From contig NZ_LMKV01000012.1 of NCBI RefSeq assembly GCF_001421665.1, positions 330,185 through 394,184 on the forward strand: a stretch of DNA of 64,000 bases, given 5' to 3'. The position numbers were made by a program, and so were the translations under genes. Position 1 is the first letter of the stretch; the number at the start of each line of letters is the position of its first letter. Shown here one piece after another: positions 30,668 through 38,158 of the stretch. Below the pieces are notes generated by a model that worked only from the letters and a program-made list of their open reading frames with translations, searched no databases and was not told where the DNA came from. The DNA comes from Sphingobium sp. Leaf26. GTDB taxonomy: Bacteria > Pseudomonadota > Alphaproteobacteria > Sphingomonadales > Sphingomonadaceae.

Positions 30668-31828
30668 ATGTTTCAGTCCCGCCGCACCTTGGCGCGCGAT
30701 TTTTCGGTGGCGGTCTATCTGTACCAACCCGGTGACGGCGGGCTGGACCGCGTCGCCATCCTGCTGGCCAATCACTTGCTGCACCGGGGCGTTCCGGTGG
30801 AATTGTGGATGACGCACACGGATGGCGCCTGTGCGCATCTGATCGACCCGGAACTGACGATCCGGCAGGTGCCTGCTCTGGGCGGGACGCGCCGCCTGTC
30901 GATGATCGCGCAATTCCCGGCGCTCGCCGCGATGGTCCGTCGGCATCGGCCGGACATTCTCTATTCCGCCGGCAATCAGAGCAACATGCTGGTCGCGCTC
31001 GCGACGCTGGGCACCGCAACCCGCGCCGTCAGCCGCATTTCCAATCCGATCGTGCGTCCCGGTCAGCAGGGGCTGGGCGCCTGGATGCGACTGAAGCGCT
31101 TCCGCGCCATCGCGTACCTCAGCGACCTGACGATCGTCATGGGCGAGCATGATCGCGCCCTGCTGGACGGCAGCGGTGACGCGCGGTTGCTGCCTCGCCC
31201 GACCGTCACCCATGCGATGGAGCAGGCCCGCGCCGGGCGCATGCCACGCCAGGCTGGCGATCCCTGGCGGCTGTTGATGGTCGGACGACTGGCCGGGCAG
31301 AAGGATCAGGCGCTCGCCCTGACCGCGCTGGCGCGGTTGCGCCATCATGACTGGCGCCTCACCATTGCAGGACAGGGGCCGTTGCGGGATGATCTGGAAC
31401 GGCAATGCGTGGCGCTGGGCATCGCCGATCGGGTCGATTTTGCCGGCTTCGTCTGTGACCCCGACCGACTTGCTGCACTGATGGGGCGGGCCGATTTGCT
31501 GCTTCAGCCCTCCCGCTGGGAAGGGTTGTGCGCCACCCTGATCGAAGCGATGGCCTGCGGCACGGATGTCGTTGCTACCGACTGCACGCCCAATATCCGG
31601 CTGTTACTAGCTACAGGCGGGCAGCATCCCGCGACGCCGGTCGGCGATGCAGGCGCCTTCGCCCGCGCCATCGAACGCAGCATGACCCGGCCGGCCCCTG
31701 CTGCCATGCGCGCCGCCGCGATCCGCGACCATGGCGTCGATCGTGCACTCGACCGCTATCTGCGCGCCTTCGAAGGGCTGGCCGGCAGCCATGTCCGCCA
31801 AACCGTGCCGGCGCCAGCCCTCTCCTGA
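30668..31828 (+). CDS. GT4-family glycosyltransferase
   Basis: The 386-residue protein has two Rossmann-like halves. The N-terminal part contains DGGLDRVAILLANHL, a GG-loop like that of GT4 enzymes binding the acceptor. The C-terminal part has RLLMVGRLAGQKDQALAL and the E-x7-E donor motif in SRWEGLCATLIEAMACG near residue 285. It should transfer a sugar from a nucleotide donor. GAGGG stands before the ATG. It lies between the Tat protein and the PqqD-like gene, all in one direction, so it may act on the same target, but an envelope-glycan role is equally possible. Confidence 0.88.
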   Translation: MFQSRRTLARDFSVAVYLYQPGDGGLDRVAILLANHLLHRGVPVELWMTHTDGACAHLIDPELTIRQVPALGGTRRLSMIAQFPALAAMVRRHRPDILYSAGNQSNMLVALATLGTATRAVSRISNPIVRPGQQGLGAWMRLKRFRAIAYLSDLTIVMGEHDRALLDGSGDARLLPRPTVTHAMEQARAGRMPRQAGDPWRLLMVGRLAGQKDQALALTALARLRHHDWRLTIAGQGPLRDDLERQCVALGIADRVDFAGFVCDPDRLAALMGRADLLLQPSRWEGLCATLIEAMACGTDVVATDCTPNIRLLLATGGQHPATPVGDAGAFARAIERSMTRPAPAAMRAAAIRDHGVDRALDRYLRAFEGLAGSHVRQTVPAPALS

Positions 31829-31900
31829 TATATCATGGCCTGATGCGTTAGGCTCTTGGCTACGTCTTTCGCGCTACAGCGAGTTGGACAGTAGTTTGGG

Positions 31901-32197
31901 ATGCCGGATTTGGACGCGACGACAGCCTATCGCCGGGATGCAGCGGACGCGGTTACGGCCTGTATCCTCGACGATCTCACGCTTTTCTACCACCATCGCT
32001 CCGGCCAGACCCATATGGTCATCAGCCCCGTGCCGGAAATCATGGAGCGCATGGCCGATGGCGCATCTGTCACCGCGCAGGTGATGCACGACCGGCTGGC
32101 ACGGGATTATGATCTGGGGCCGCAAGAGGAAGCGATAGCGGAAATCACCGCGCATCTCGACGCACTGGTCGCGCTGGGTCTGGTGCGCCTCGCATGA
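31901..32197 (+). CDS. PqqD-like peptide chaperone of the HPr-rel-A system
   Basis: The 98-residue protein matches the winged-helix PqqD/RRE fold by pattern. A beta hairpin ILDDLTLFYHHRSGQTHMV is followed by helices with VPEIMERMADG, and LDALVALGLVRL lies at the end. PqqD-type domains bind leader peptides of RiPP precursors and present them to a modifying enzyme. The stop overlaps the next ATG by 4 nt, so it is translationally coupled to the HprK-related kinase. As I recall, this pairing is what defines the HPr-rel-A system in protein-family databases; its target is unknown. Confidence 0.82.
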   Translation: MPDLDATTAYRRDAADAVTACILDDLTLFYHHRSGQTHMVISPVPEIMERMADGASVTAQVMHDRLARDYDLGPQEEAIAEITAHLDALVALGLVRLA

Positions 32198-33057
32198 AGC
32201 ACAACATCACCCTGCGCATCGGCCCCGCGACCTTTCGCATCGGTTCCGCCTGGCCGCAGCCGATTGCACAATTGGCGCAGCTCTATGCGGCCTATCCCGA
32301 TGTCCGGGGTGCGGTCGCCGACTTTACGGTCCGTCTCCAGCCGACCAACCTGCTGCGTCGTGTCCTACGCCCGTCCATCTTCATCACCGGCGACCATGGC
32401 CTGGCCGATGCCGCACCGATGAGCCTTGCCCATGGCCTGCTGGCCGCCGAAATGGGGATGAATCTGCAAATGGCGCTGGGCTGGCGGCGGCACTTGCTGC
32501 TCCATGCCTCCAGCGTGGAGAAGGATGGCCGGGTGCTGGTCATGACCGGCGAGTCCGGGTCGGGAAAGTCGACCCTTTCGGCCCTGTTGGGCGAGCGGGG
32601 TTGGCGCTTCATGGGCGACGAGTTCGCTCTGCTCGATTGCGATAGCGGCGCGATCCTGCCCTTTCCCCGGCTCGTCAGCCTGAAGAACCGCGCGATCGAC
32701 GTCGTGGCCGATGCGGTAGGGGAAGCGCGCATGGGACCGCTGCTGAACGCCACGGCCAAGGGCGACATTCGCCATATGGTGCCCCGCTCCGACGCCGTTG
32801 CACGGATGGATCAGGGTGGGATGCCGGCCCTGCTGCTCTTTCCCCGTTTCGGCCATGCCGCCGACGTGCGTACGTTGGGGCAGGGCGAAATCTTCATGCG
32901 TCTCACCCAGGCCTCCACCAATTATGTCGCGTTGGGAGAACCGGCCTTCACCGGCCTCACGCGCTTCGTGCGACAGGTGCCGGCGCGGGCGATCGACTTC
33001 GCATCGGGCGAGGAAGCCTTCGCCATGGTCGATCGGCTGTGGGAGGAACTGGCATGA
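32194..33057 (+). CDS. HprK-related kinase A
   Basis: The 287-residue protein has a P-loop GESGSGKS at 119-126, preceded by LLLHASSVEKDG, then GDEFALLD at 141-148, PFPRLVSLKN and a TAKGDIRHMVP block. The core resembles the C-terminal kinase domain of HPr kinase/phosphorylase, but the N-terminal HprK domain is replaced by a ~100-residue unrelated part. HprK relatives phosphorylate Ser in proteins, and related kinases modify lasso peptides. Here the substrate is unknown. No PTS HPr gene is in the window. Overlaps both neighbours by 4 nt. Confidence 0.87.
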   Translation: MKHNITLRIGPATFRIGSAWPQPIAQLAQLYAAYPDVRGAVADFTVRLQPTNLLRRVLRPSIFITGDHGLADAAPMSLAHGLLAAEMGMNLQMALGWRRHLLLHASSVEKDGRVLVMTGESGSGKSTLSALLGERGWRFMGDEFALLDCDSGAILPFPRLVSLKNRAIDVVADAVGEARMGPLLNATAKGDIRHMVPRSDAVARMDQGGMPALLLFPRFGHAADVRTLGQGEIFMRLTQASTNYVALGEPAFTGLTRFVRQVPARAIDFASGEEAFAMVDRLWEELA

Positions 33058-34043
33058 GCGCGGCCCTGCTGGTGCGGGTGTTGCGTGATCCGGCGCAGGT
33101 CGGGCGGCTGGACGCGGATGGCTGGAACCGCCTGCTCGCCGCGGCGCGGGCCGAGCGGCTGATCGGGACGCTGGCCTTTCGACTGGATGATATCGCGGTG
33201 CCCGACGGGGTGCGGCCGATCCTAACGGATGCGAAGCGCGACACGGCGCGGGAGGCGCAGCAGGCGCTGTGGGAAGCGGACCGGGCGGGGCAAGCGATGC
33301 GCGGGCTGGGCGTCAGGCTCGTGCTACTCAAGGGCACGGCCTATGTCGCGGCCGGCCTGCGCGCCGGGCAGGGGCGCTTCATCGGCGATCTCGATATATT
33401 GGTGCCGCGCGACACCATGCCGGCGGTGGAGCGGGCGTTGATCGCGGCGGGATGGGAATGGGTCAAGGAAGACCCCTATGACGACGCCTATTATCGGCAA
33501 TGGATGCACGAGCTGCCGCCGATGATCCATGTCGAGCGCGACCGGATGATCGACGTCCATCATACCGTGCTGCCGCTGACTGCAAGGCAGACCCCCGATG
33601 CCGCCGCGATGATCGCCGACGCCGTTCCCATAATCAATGGGTTATATGTCCTATCGACCGAGGATCGGATCGTCCATTCGGTCGCCCACATGCTCGCCGA
33701 TGGCGACATGCAGGGCGGCCTGCGCAATCTGTGGGATATTCATTGCCTGCTGCCCGATGCCGATCCGGCGGCGCTGGAGGCGCGGGCCACGCATCACGGC
33801 CTCGCCAGCCATGTGCGGCAGGCGCGGCGACTGGCGGCTGCGATCTATGGCGATGGAGCATGCCTGACCCTGTGGGACCGGCTGGCGCGGGCGCGACTGC
33901 TGGCCCGCAATGGCTGGGGGCAGGAAAGCCGCAAGCTGCTGGTCTTTGCCTTCTACCTGCGTTCGCACTGGCTGCGCATGCCGCCGCTGATGCTGCTGCG
34001 GCACCTCTGGACCAAATGGCGCAAGGGGCATCGGCCCCAATAG
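33054..34043 (+). CDS. Nucleotidyltransferase-fold protein (NTP_transf_5 type)
   Basis: The 329-residue protein starts at the ATG overlapping the kinase stop (ATGA). It has the polymerase-beta-like signature LLKG at 91-94 and the metal-binding GDLDILV at 111-117, followed by AVERALIAAGWEW. A third acidic strand (DRMIDVHHTVLP) completes the triad. The C-terminal half is helical and Arg-rich. This is the layout of NTP_transf_5 proteins, which often sit beside HprK-related kinases and in some lasso-peptide clusters. It may transfer an NMP or act on a phosphorylated intermediate (inference). Confidence 0.82.
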   Translation: MSAALLVRVLRDPAQVGRLDADGWNRLLAAARAERLIGTLAFRLDDIAVPDGVRPILTDAKRDTAREAQQALWEADRAGQAMRGLGVRLVLLKGTAYVAAGLRAGQGRFIGDLDILVPRDTMPAVERALIAAGWEWVKEDPYDDAYYRQWMHELPPMIHVERDRMIDVHHTVLPLTARQTPDAAAMIADAVPIINGLYVLSTEDRIVHSVAHMLADGDMQGGLRNLWDIHCLLPDADPAALEARATHHGLASHVRQARRLAAAIYGDGACLTLWDRLARARLLARNGWGQESRKLLVFAFYLRSHWLRMPPLMLLRHLWTKWRKGHRPQ

Positions 34044-34161
34044 ATGACAGGCGTGCGTCGACGCGATGACACTGGCTGACTTGCAACTTTAACCGCACTG
34101 CCATCGCGCGGACATGGGCATGACCCACGGGCGGGCTAGACGCCGTTCAGGGGTCTGTATC

Positions 34162-35241
34162 ATGTTCAAACCAGCGCGCGCCTTATTGTTTGCGAGCCTG
34201 ACGGCCTTGCTGGCCGCCAGTTCGCCCAGCGTCAGTTCGCCCGGTGATCGGCGAATGCCGTCGCCTGTCGCGGCAAAGGCTGACCTGCCGCTCTCCATCA
34301 TGACCTATAATGTCATGGGCCTGCCATGGCCGATCGCCTTCGGCCGGGACGAGGCGCTGGGACGGATAGCCGATCGGCTGGCGGGACTGCGGGTGGAGGC
34401 GCGCCAGCCCCATATCGTGCTGATCCAGGAAGGTTTCGTCGCCGACCCGACCGCGTTCGCACGGCGCGCCGGCTATCCCTATGTCGCGGCCGGGCCTGAC
34501 CCGGCGATGCGCAGCGCCATCTCCGCTACCGCCGCCGACCGCGCCTATCTGCACGCCGCGCGCTGGGACCGGGGAGAGGCGCTGGACAAACCGTTGAGCA
34601 GCGGCCTCATCATCCTGTCCGACTATCCGATCGAAGCGGTCGATCGCATCGCCTATCCCGCCTTTGCCTGTGCCGGGTTCGACTGCCTGGCCAATAAGGG
34701 CGCGATGATCGCCCATCTGCGCGTGCCGGGCATCGACCGGCCCGTCGCCGTGGTGAACACCCACCTCAACGCGCGCAAGGCCGCTGGCGTACCGATCGCC
34801 CGATCGCTTCGGGCGTTCGATCGGCAGGCGGGGCTGCTCGCCCGCTTCGTGGCGCGCCATGTACCGCGCGATCGCATGCTGTTGCTGGGCGGCGACCTCA
34901 ATATCGGTGGCGATGCACAGCGCATCCGAACCTTCTTTGCGCATTGGAACCGTCCCGGCCTGACGTTCGTCGCGCCGCTTCTTGGTGGCGGGGAGCAGGC
35001 AAAGGCACAGGCATTGCTGGCCGATCCGGCCGACCAGCGCGATCTGGACGAAGCGGTCCTCCGGTCGAAGGACTGGATCTTCGCCCGCAGCGCAGTCGGT
35101 GCGCCGATGCCGGTGGCGGCCGCACATATCCCCTTTGGCGGCCCGGTCGACCAGCGCCTGTCCGACCATGTCGGCTATGCTATCGGCTACGGACCAACCG
35201 AGAAAAGGCCGCTGCGCTTCGCCGATGGGGGAGGCCGCTGA
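34162..35241 (+). CDS. Secreted endonuclease/exonuclease/phosphatase (sphingomyelinase-like) protein
   Basis: The 359-residue product has a signal peptide (ALLFASLTALLAASSP) and an EEP fold: IMTYNVMGLPW, IVLIQEGF (metal Glu), VVNTHLNA, LLGGDLNIGG (Asp/Asn pair) and LSDHVGYAIGY (catalytic Asp-His). EEP phosphodiesterases cleave nucleic acids, phosphoinositides or sphingomyelin; export argues for a lipid or extracellular substrate. ATG at 34162 is chosen for the signal peptide, with AGGGG upstream. It follows the nucleotidyltransferase by 118 bp and may not be part of the same operon. Confidence 0.85.
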   Translation: MFKPARALLFASLTALLAASSPSVSSPGDRRMPSPVAAKADLPLSIMTYNVMGLPWPIAFGRDEALGRIADRLAGLRVEARQPHIVLIQEGFVADPTAFARRAGYPYVAAGPDPAMRSAISATAADRAYLHAARWDRGEALDKPLSSGLIILSDYPIEAVDRIAYPAFACAGFDCLANKGAMIAHLRVPGIDRPVAVVNTHLNARKAAGVPIARSLRAFDRQAGLLARFVARHVPRDRMLLLGGDLNIGGDAQRIRTFFAHWNRPGLTFVAPLLGGGEQAKAQALLADPADQRDLDEAVLRSKDWIFARSAVGAPMPVAAAHIPFGGPVDQRLSDHVGYAIGYGPTEKRPLRFADGGGR

Positions 35242-35282
35242 TGCGCATCCTATCGGCGGGACTTTCTTGATCGGAGCGGGCG

Positions 35283-36098
35283 ATGCGGCACGGAATGACG
35301 ATAATGGCTATAACGGTACTGGCGATCGCCGGTGCAGCGCAGGCGCAGGATGCCGATGCGCCGTCACCCCCTCCGTCGCCCGTCGCGCTGCGCCTGCCCG
35401 CGCCCGAAGCGCATCAGGGCGTCGCGTCGGATGGCGTCCATGTCTATGCGATCGACAACGACCGGATCGGCAAATATGTCATCGCCACCGGCCAGCGTGT
35501 CGCGCAGTGGCAGGGCGAGCGCCGCCTCTTCCCGCATATGAACAGTTGCACCGTGGCGGACCGCGAACTTGTCTGCGCCGCGTCCAACTATCCCGCCGTG
35601 CCGCAGACCAGCGCGATCGAGATTTTCGACACGAAGACGCTGCGCCATCTGCGCACCGTCAGCCTCGGCTTTGGTCCCGGCTCGCTGACCGTGCTGGATC
35701 GCCATGCCGGCAAATGGTGGGCGGTCTACGCCAATTATGCGGGCAAGGGGGGCGAGCCGAACCGTGACCATCGCTACACATTGCTGGTGCGGATGGACGA
35801 TGGCTTCCGGCAGGAAGCGGCCTGGACCTTCCCGCAGCAGGTGCTGGCCCGGTTCGCGCCCTTCAGTTGTTCGGGCGGCAGTTGGAGCAAGGACGGTCGC
35901 CTCTATGTGACCGGCCATGACCGGCCGGAAATGTACGAACTCGCCCTGCCGGAGGCGGGGTCGGTGCTGGAATGGAAACGCACCATCGGCATAGCATCGC
36001 CGGGGCAGGCGATCGACTGGGACCCGAAGGTCGCCGGTCGCCTCTGGTCGGTCGATCGCAAGCAGACGACGCTGGTCGCCAGCGGCATCGCGGACTAG
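35283..36098 (+). CDS. Secreted beta-propeller-like protein of unknown function
   Basis: The 271-residue product has a signal peptide ending AQAQ near residue 22, a Pro-rich linker, and repeated blade-like units (GVHVYAIDNDRIGKYVIATG, IEIFDTKTLRHLRTVSLGFG, GRLYVTGHDRPEMYELALP). This suggests a small propeller. GGAG lies 6 nt before the ATG. The stop codon TAG is provided by the terminal TAGAGC of a repeat element, so the C-terminus may have been altered by that element. Function unknown. Confidence 0.72.
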   Translation: MRHGMTIMAITVLAIAGAAQAQDADAPSPPPSPVALRLPAPEAHQGVASDGVHVYAIDNDRIGKYVIATGQRVAQWQGERRLFPHMNSCTVADRELVCAASNYPAVPQTSAIEIFDTKTLRHLRTVSLGFGPGSLTVLDRHAGKWWAVYANYAGKGGEPNRDHRYTLLVRMDDGFRQEAAWTFPQQVLARFAPFSCSGGSWSKDGRLYVTGHDRPEMYELALPEAGSVLEWKRTIGIASPGQAIDWDPKVAGRLWSVDRKQTTLVASGIAD

Positions 36099-36200
36099 AG
36101 CGCGCTGCGTTAAATCCGATGCAGGTCGCGCGCTCTAAGTTTTTGTTTTCGCATGGTTTTAAGCGAAAAGCCGGTTCCCACTTTTCCGCACGATGCTCTA
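36097..36200. repeat. TAGAGC-bounded intergenic repeat with convergent stop codons
   Basis: An element of about 104 bp starts TAGAGC and ends GCTCTA. A first hairpin runs from AGAGCGCGC to GCGCGCTCT, followed by AAGTTTTTGTTTTCGCATGG and a second part with AAGCGAAAAGCCGG. The pattern is the widespread alphaproteobacterial AGAGCATTTC...GCTCTAAGTTTTT repeat as I recall it. The propeller gene (plus) and tetR (minus) both stop on TAG codons that lie in the element's termini. A second, partial copy is at 45388-45462. Confidence 0.8.
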
Positions 36201-36803
36201 GGCGGTGGGCAGCATCGCCGCGATCGCCAGCGCCGCCATGTTGGCGACGGCGGTCAAACGTTCGGTCGAGTGGCCGGCGCGCGCATCGGCGGACATGCCG
36301 GACATCACCGCCGCCACATAATCAGCCACGACGTCCGCCTTGTCGGGATGGGTGACGGCGATGAAGCCATGCAATTGCTGCACGCTGGCGTCCTTGCAAC
36401 TGCGCGCGCGACAGGCGGCATCGGCGTCCGTGCTGCGTTCGCCCTCCAGCACCAGGCACCCCGCCGTCGCCGGATCGGCCGAATAGATGCGGGCCGCCTT
36501 GCGCAACAGGTTGGTCAGCGCTTCCGCAGGGCGGGCGTCAGGATCGGTTGCTGGCCCGATCAATGGTTCGCTCAATGGCGAGGCGCGCGAATAGCGATCC
36601 AGCACTTCCGCATAGAGTAGGGCCTTGCTGCCGAACGCGGCATAGAGGCTGGGTGGATTGATGCCCATCGCTTCGGCGAGCGCAGCCACGCCGACTCCCT
36701 CATAACCCTGCGCATGGAACAGCGCCTGGGCCTGATCCAATGCCATGTCCCGGTCAAAAGCGCGGGGGCGCCCACGCCCTCTGGTTTTTATTTTATCACT
36801 CAC
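36198..36803 (-). CDS. TetR-family repressor
   Basis: The 201-residue regulator has a basic N-terminus (KTRGRGRPRAFDRD) and the TetR helix-turn-helix (GYEGVGVAALAEAMGINPPSLYAAFGSKALL). The C-terminal ligand domain has three Cys (CLVLEG, CRARSC). The start is probably GTG at 36803, with AAGGA about 8 nt upstream; an ATG at 36857 would run through the shared promoter. It is divergent from the broken SDR gene and probably controls it. Its stop codon lies in a repeat element. Confidence 0.88.
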   Translation of the reverse strand: MSDKIKTRGRGRPRAFDRDMALDQAQALFHAQGYEGVGVAALAEAMGINPPSLYAAFGSKALLYAEVLDRYSRASPLSEPLIGPATDPDARPAEALTNLLRKAARIYSADPATAGCLVLEGERSTDADAACRARSCKDASVQQLHGFIAVTHPDKADVVADYVAAVMSGMSADARAGHSTERLTAVANMAALAIAAMLPTA

Positions 36804-36814
36804 TACAAAAATCC

Positions 36815-36852
36815 TTGAAGCGACCTTGTGCTGATTTATATAGCGATCACTA
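36815..36852 (+). promoter_or_regulatory. Promoter and candidate TetR operator before the SDR gene
   Basis: TTGAAG (36815-36820) and TATATA (36837-36842) are 16 bp apart and point to the SDR gene. Directly behind the -10 box lies the imperfect 12-bp palindrome TAGCGATCACTA (36841-36852), a plausible operator for the divergent TetR protein. Confidence 0.55.
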
Positions 36853-36875
36853 ATCATTTCTCAAGGAACAGGATC

Positions 36876-37594
36876 ATGACCGACTTCACTGGAAAGAAAG
36901 CCCTCGTCATCGGCGGCAGCCGTGGCATCGGCGCCGCCATCGTTCGCCGCTTCACCAAGGATGGCGCCGCCGTCACCTTCACCTATGCCGGATCGCATGA
37001 CGCGGCGCAGGCGCTGGCCGCCGAAACAGGATCGACCGCCGTCCGCTCCGATGCGGCCGACCGCGACGCCACCATCGCCACGGTCGCCCGGCAGGGCGCG
37101 CTCGACATCCTCGTCATCAATGCCGGCGTCGGCATATTGGGCGATGCGCTGGAGCAGGATGCCGATGCGATCGACCGGATGATCGACATCAATGTCCGCG
37201 CGCCTTACCACGCCGCAGTCGAGGCTGCCCGCCAAATGCCCGATGGTGGCCGCATCATCGTGATCGGATCGGTCAATGGCGATCGCATGCCCTTCGCCGG
37301 CGGGGCGGCCTATGCGCTCACCAAATCGGCGTTGCAGGGGCTGGCCCGTGGTCTGGCCCGTGATTTCGGTCCGCGCGGCATCACCGTCAACATCGTCCAG
37401 CCCGGCCCGACCGATACCGACATGAACCCGTCGGATGGCCCGATGGCCGACATGATGCATGATTTCATGGCGATCCGCCGCCATGCCACTGGTGAGGAGA
37501 TTGCCGGCCTGACCGCTTATCTGGCCGGACCGGAAGCGGGAATCATCACCGGGGCGATGCACACGATCGGATCGATGGTGGCTTCGGAGCCTGA
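36876..37594 (+). pseudogene. SDR oxidoreductase broken by a 5-bp tandem duplication near its 3' end
   Basis: The protein is a classical short-chain dehydrogenase: cofactor motif GGSRGIGAAI, NAGVGILG, and catalytic Ser...Tyr-x3-Lys in IGSVNGD and AYALTKSAL. Such proteins normally end in ...TIDGGF. Here GATCG occurs twice in a row (37565-37569 and 37570-37574). Removing one copy restores ACG ATC GAT GGT GGC TTC GGA GCC TGA, that is TIDGGFGA and stop at 37592-37594. As written, the frame instead runs 340 bp further, antisense to the next gene, ending at 37934. The body may still fold, but the conserved C-terminus is lost. Confidence 0.85.
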
Positions 37595-37604
37595 GCCTCT
37601 CCTG

Positions 37605-37991
37605 TCAGGCTGCGATGCCCGGCGGCTGGAGGTCTTCGGACATCAGCCACATTTCCGCCGGCAATTGCGAAGAGAACACGCCGACGATCGCCCTGCCGAG
37701 GCGCGCGCGGACATACATCTTGTCCGCGACGTCGGCGACCAGGATGGCCACACGGTCGGTGGGCAGATAGGTCCGTTCCATATGATGCAGGATGCGGGCT
37801 TCGGTTTCTCGCGCCTGCCGCTGCGCCTCGGTCACGTCGGACAATATGCGAATCGGCAGGCCATTGCGGCGTCGATCGGCGATGACCAGGCCCAGATGCG
37901 TGTAATGGCGATCGACATCGGCGATCGACCATAGTCCGGTTGCGTGGACAAAGATGATTCCGTCAGGATCGTCCAGTTCGCATGCGATCAT
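37605..37991 (-). CDS. Conserved-looking small hypothetical protein (128 aa)
   Basis: The product is a soluble protein of 128 residues with alternating beta/alpha character: IIFVHATGLWSIADVDRHY, IRILSDVTEAQRQ, VAILVADVADKMYVRARL. This resembles SpoIIAA/STAS-like proteins that read phosphate or lipid signals, but I do not see a decisive motif. It ends 10 bp after the restored SDR stop, so the two genes were originally convergent and non-overlapping. Function unknown. Confidence 0.7.
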   Translation of the reverse strand: MIACELDDPDGIIFVHATGLWSIADVDRHYTHLGLVIADRRRNGLPIRILSDVTEAQRQARETEARILHHMERTYLPTDRVAILVADVADKMYVRARLGRAIVGVFSSQLPAEMWLMSEDLQPPGIAA

Positions 37992-38118
37992 AGGGCACCT
38001 TGGAGCAACACGGAAAACATAACCTAAATCAAGTCAATGCAGCAAACCGCTTCACCAAAGGATTGCAGAAAAGTCCGCGCGACACTCATGACAAATGCTG
38101 TTGTAGCTTCATCGAATC

Positions 38119-38147
38119 GGGGCAATGCGCCGTAGCGGCATTGCCCC
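38119..38147. terminator. Hairpin downstream of the M20 amidohydrolase
   Basis: GGGGCAATGC and GCATTGCCCC form a perfect ten-base-pair stem just past the amidohydrolase stop. No T-run follows on the minus strand, so it may be a weak terminator or an mRNA-stabilising hairpin. Confidence 0.45.
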
Positions 38148-38158
38148 GGCTATCTGGC

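Noticed and set aside
30114..34043. Classical lasso-peptide cluster
   Set aside because: No asparagine-synthetase-like cyclase or transglutaminase-like protease gene is present, and the candidate substrate is a Tat protein of 150 residues.
37595..37934. C-terminal extension of the SDR frame as a new domain
   Set aside because: It is antisense to a credible gene and appears only because of the 5-bp duplication; the restored frame ends exactly at the family C-terminus.
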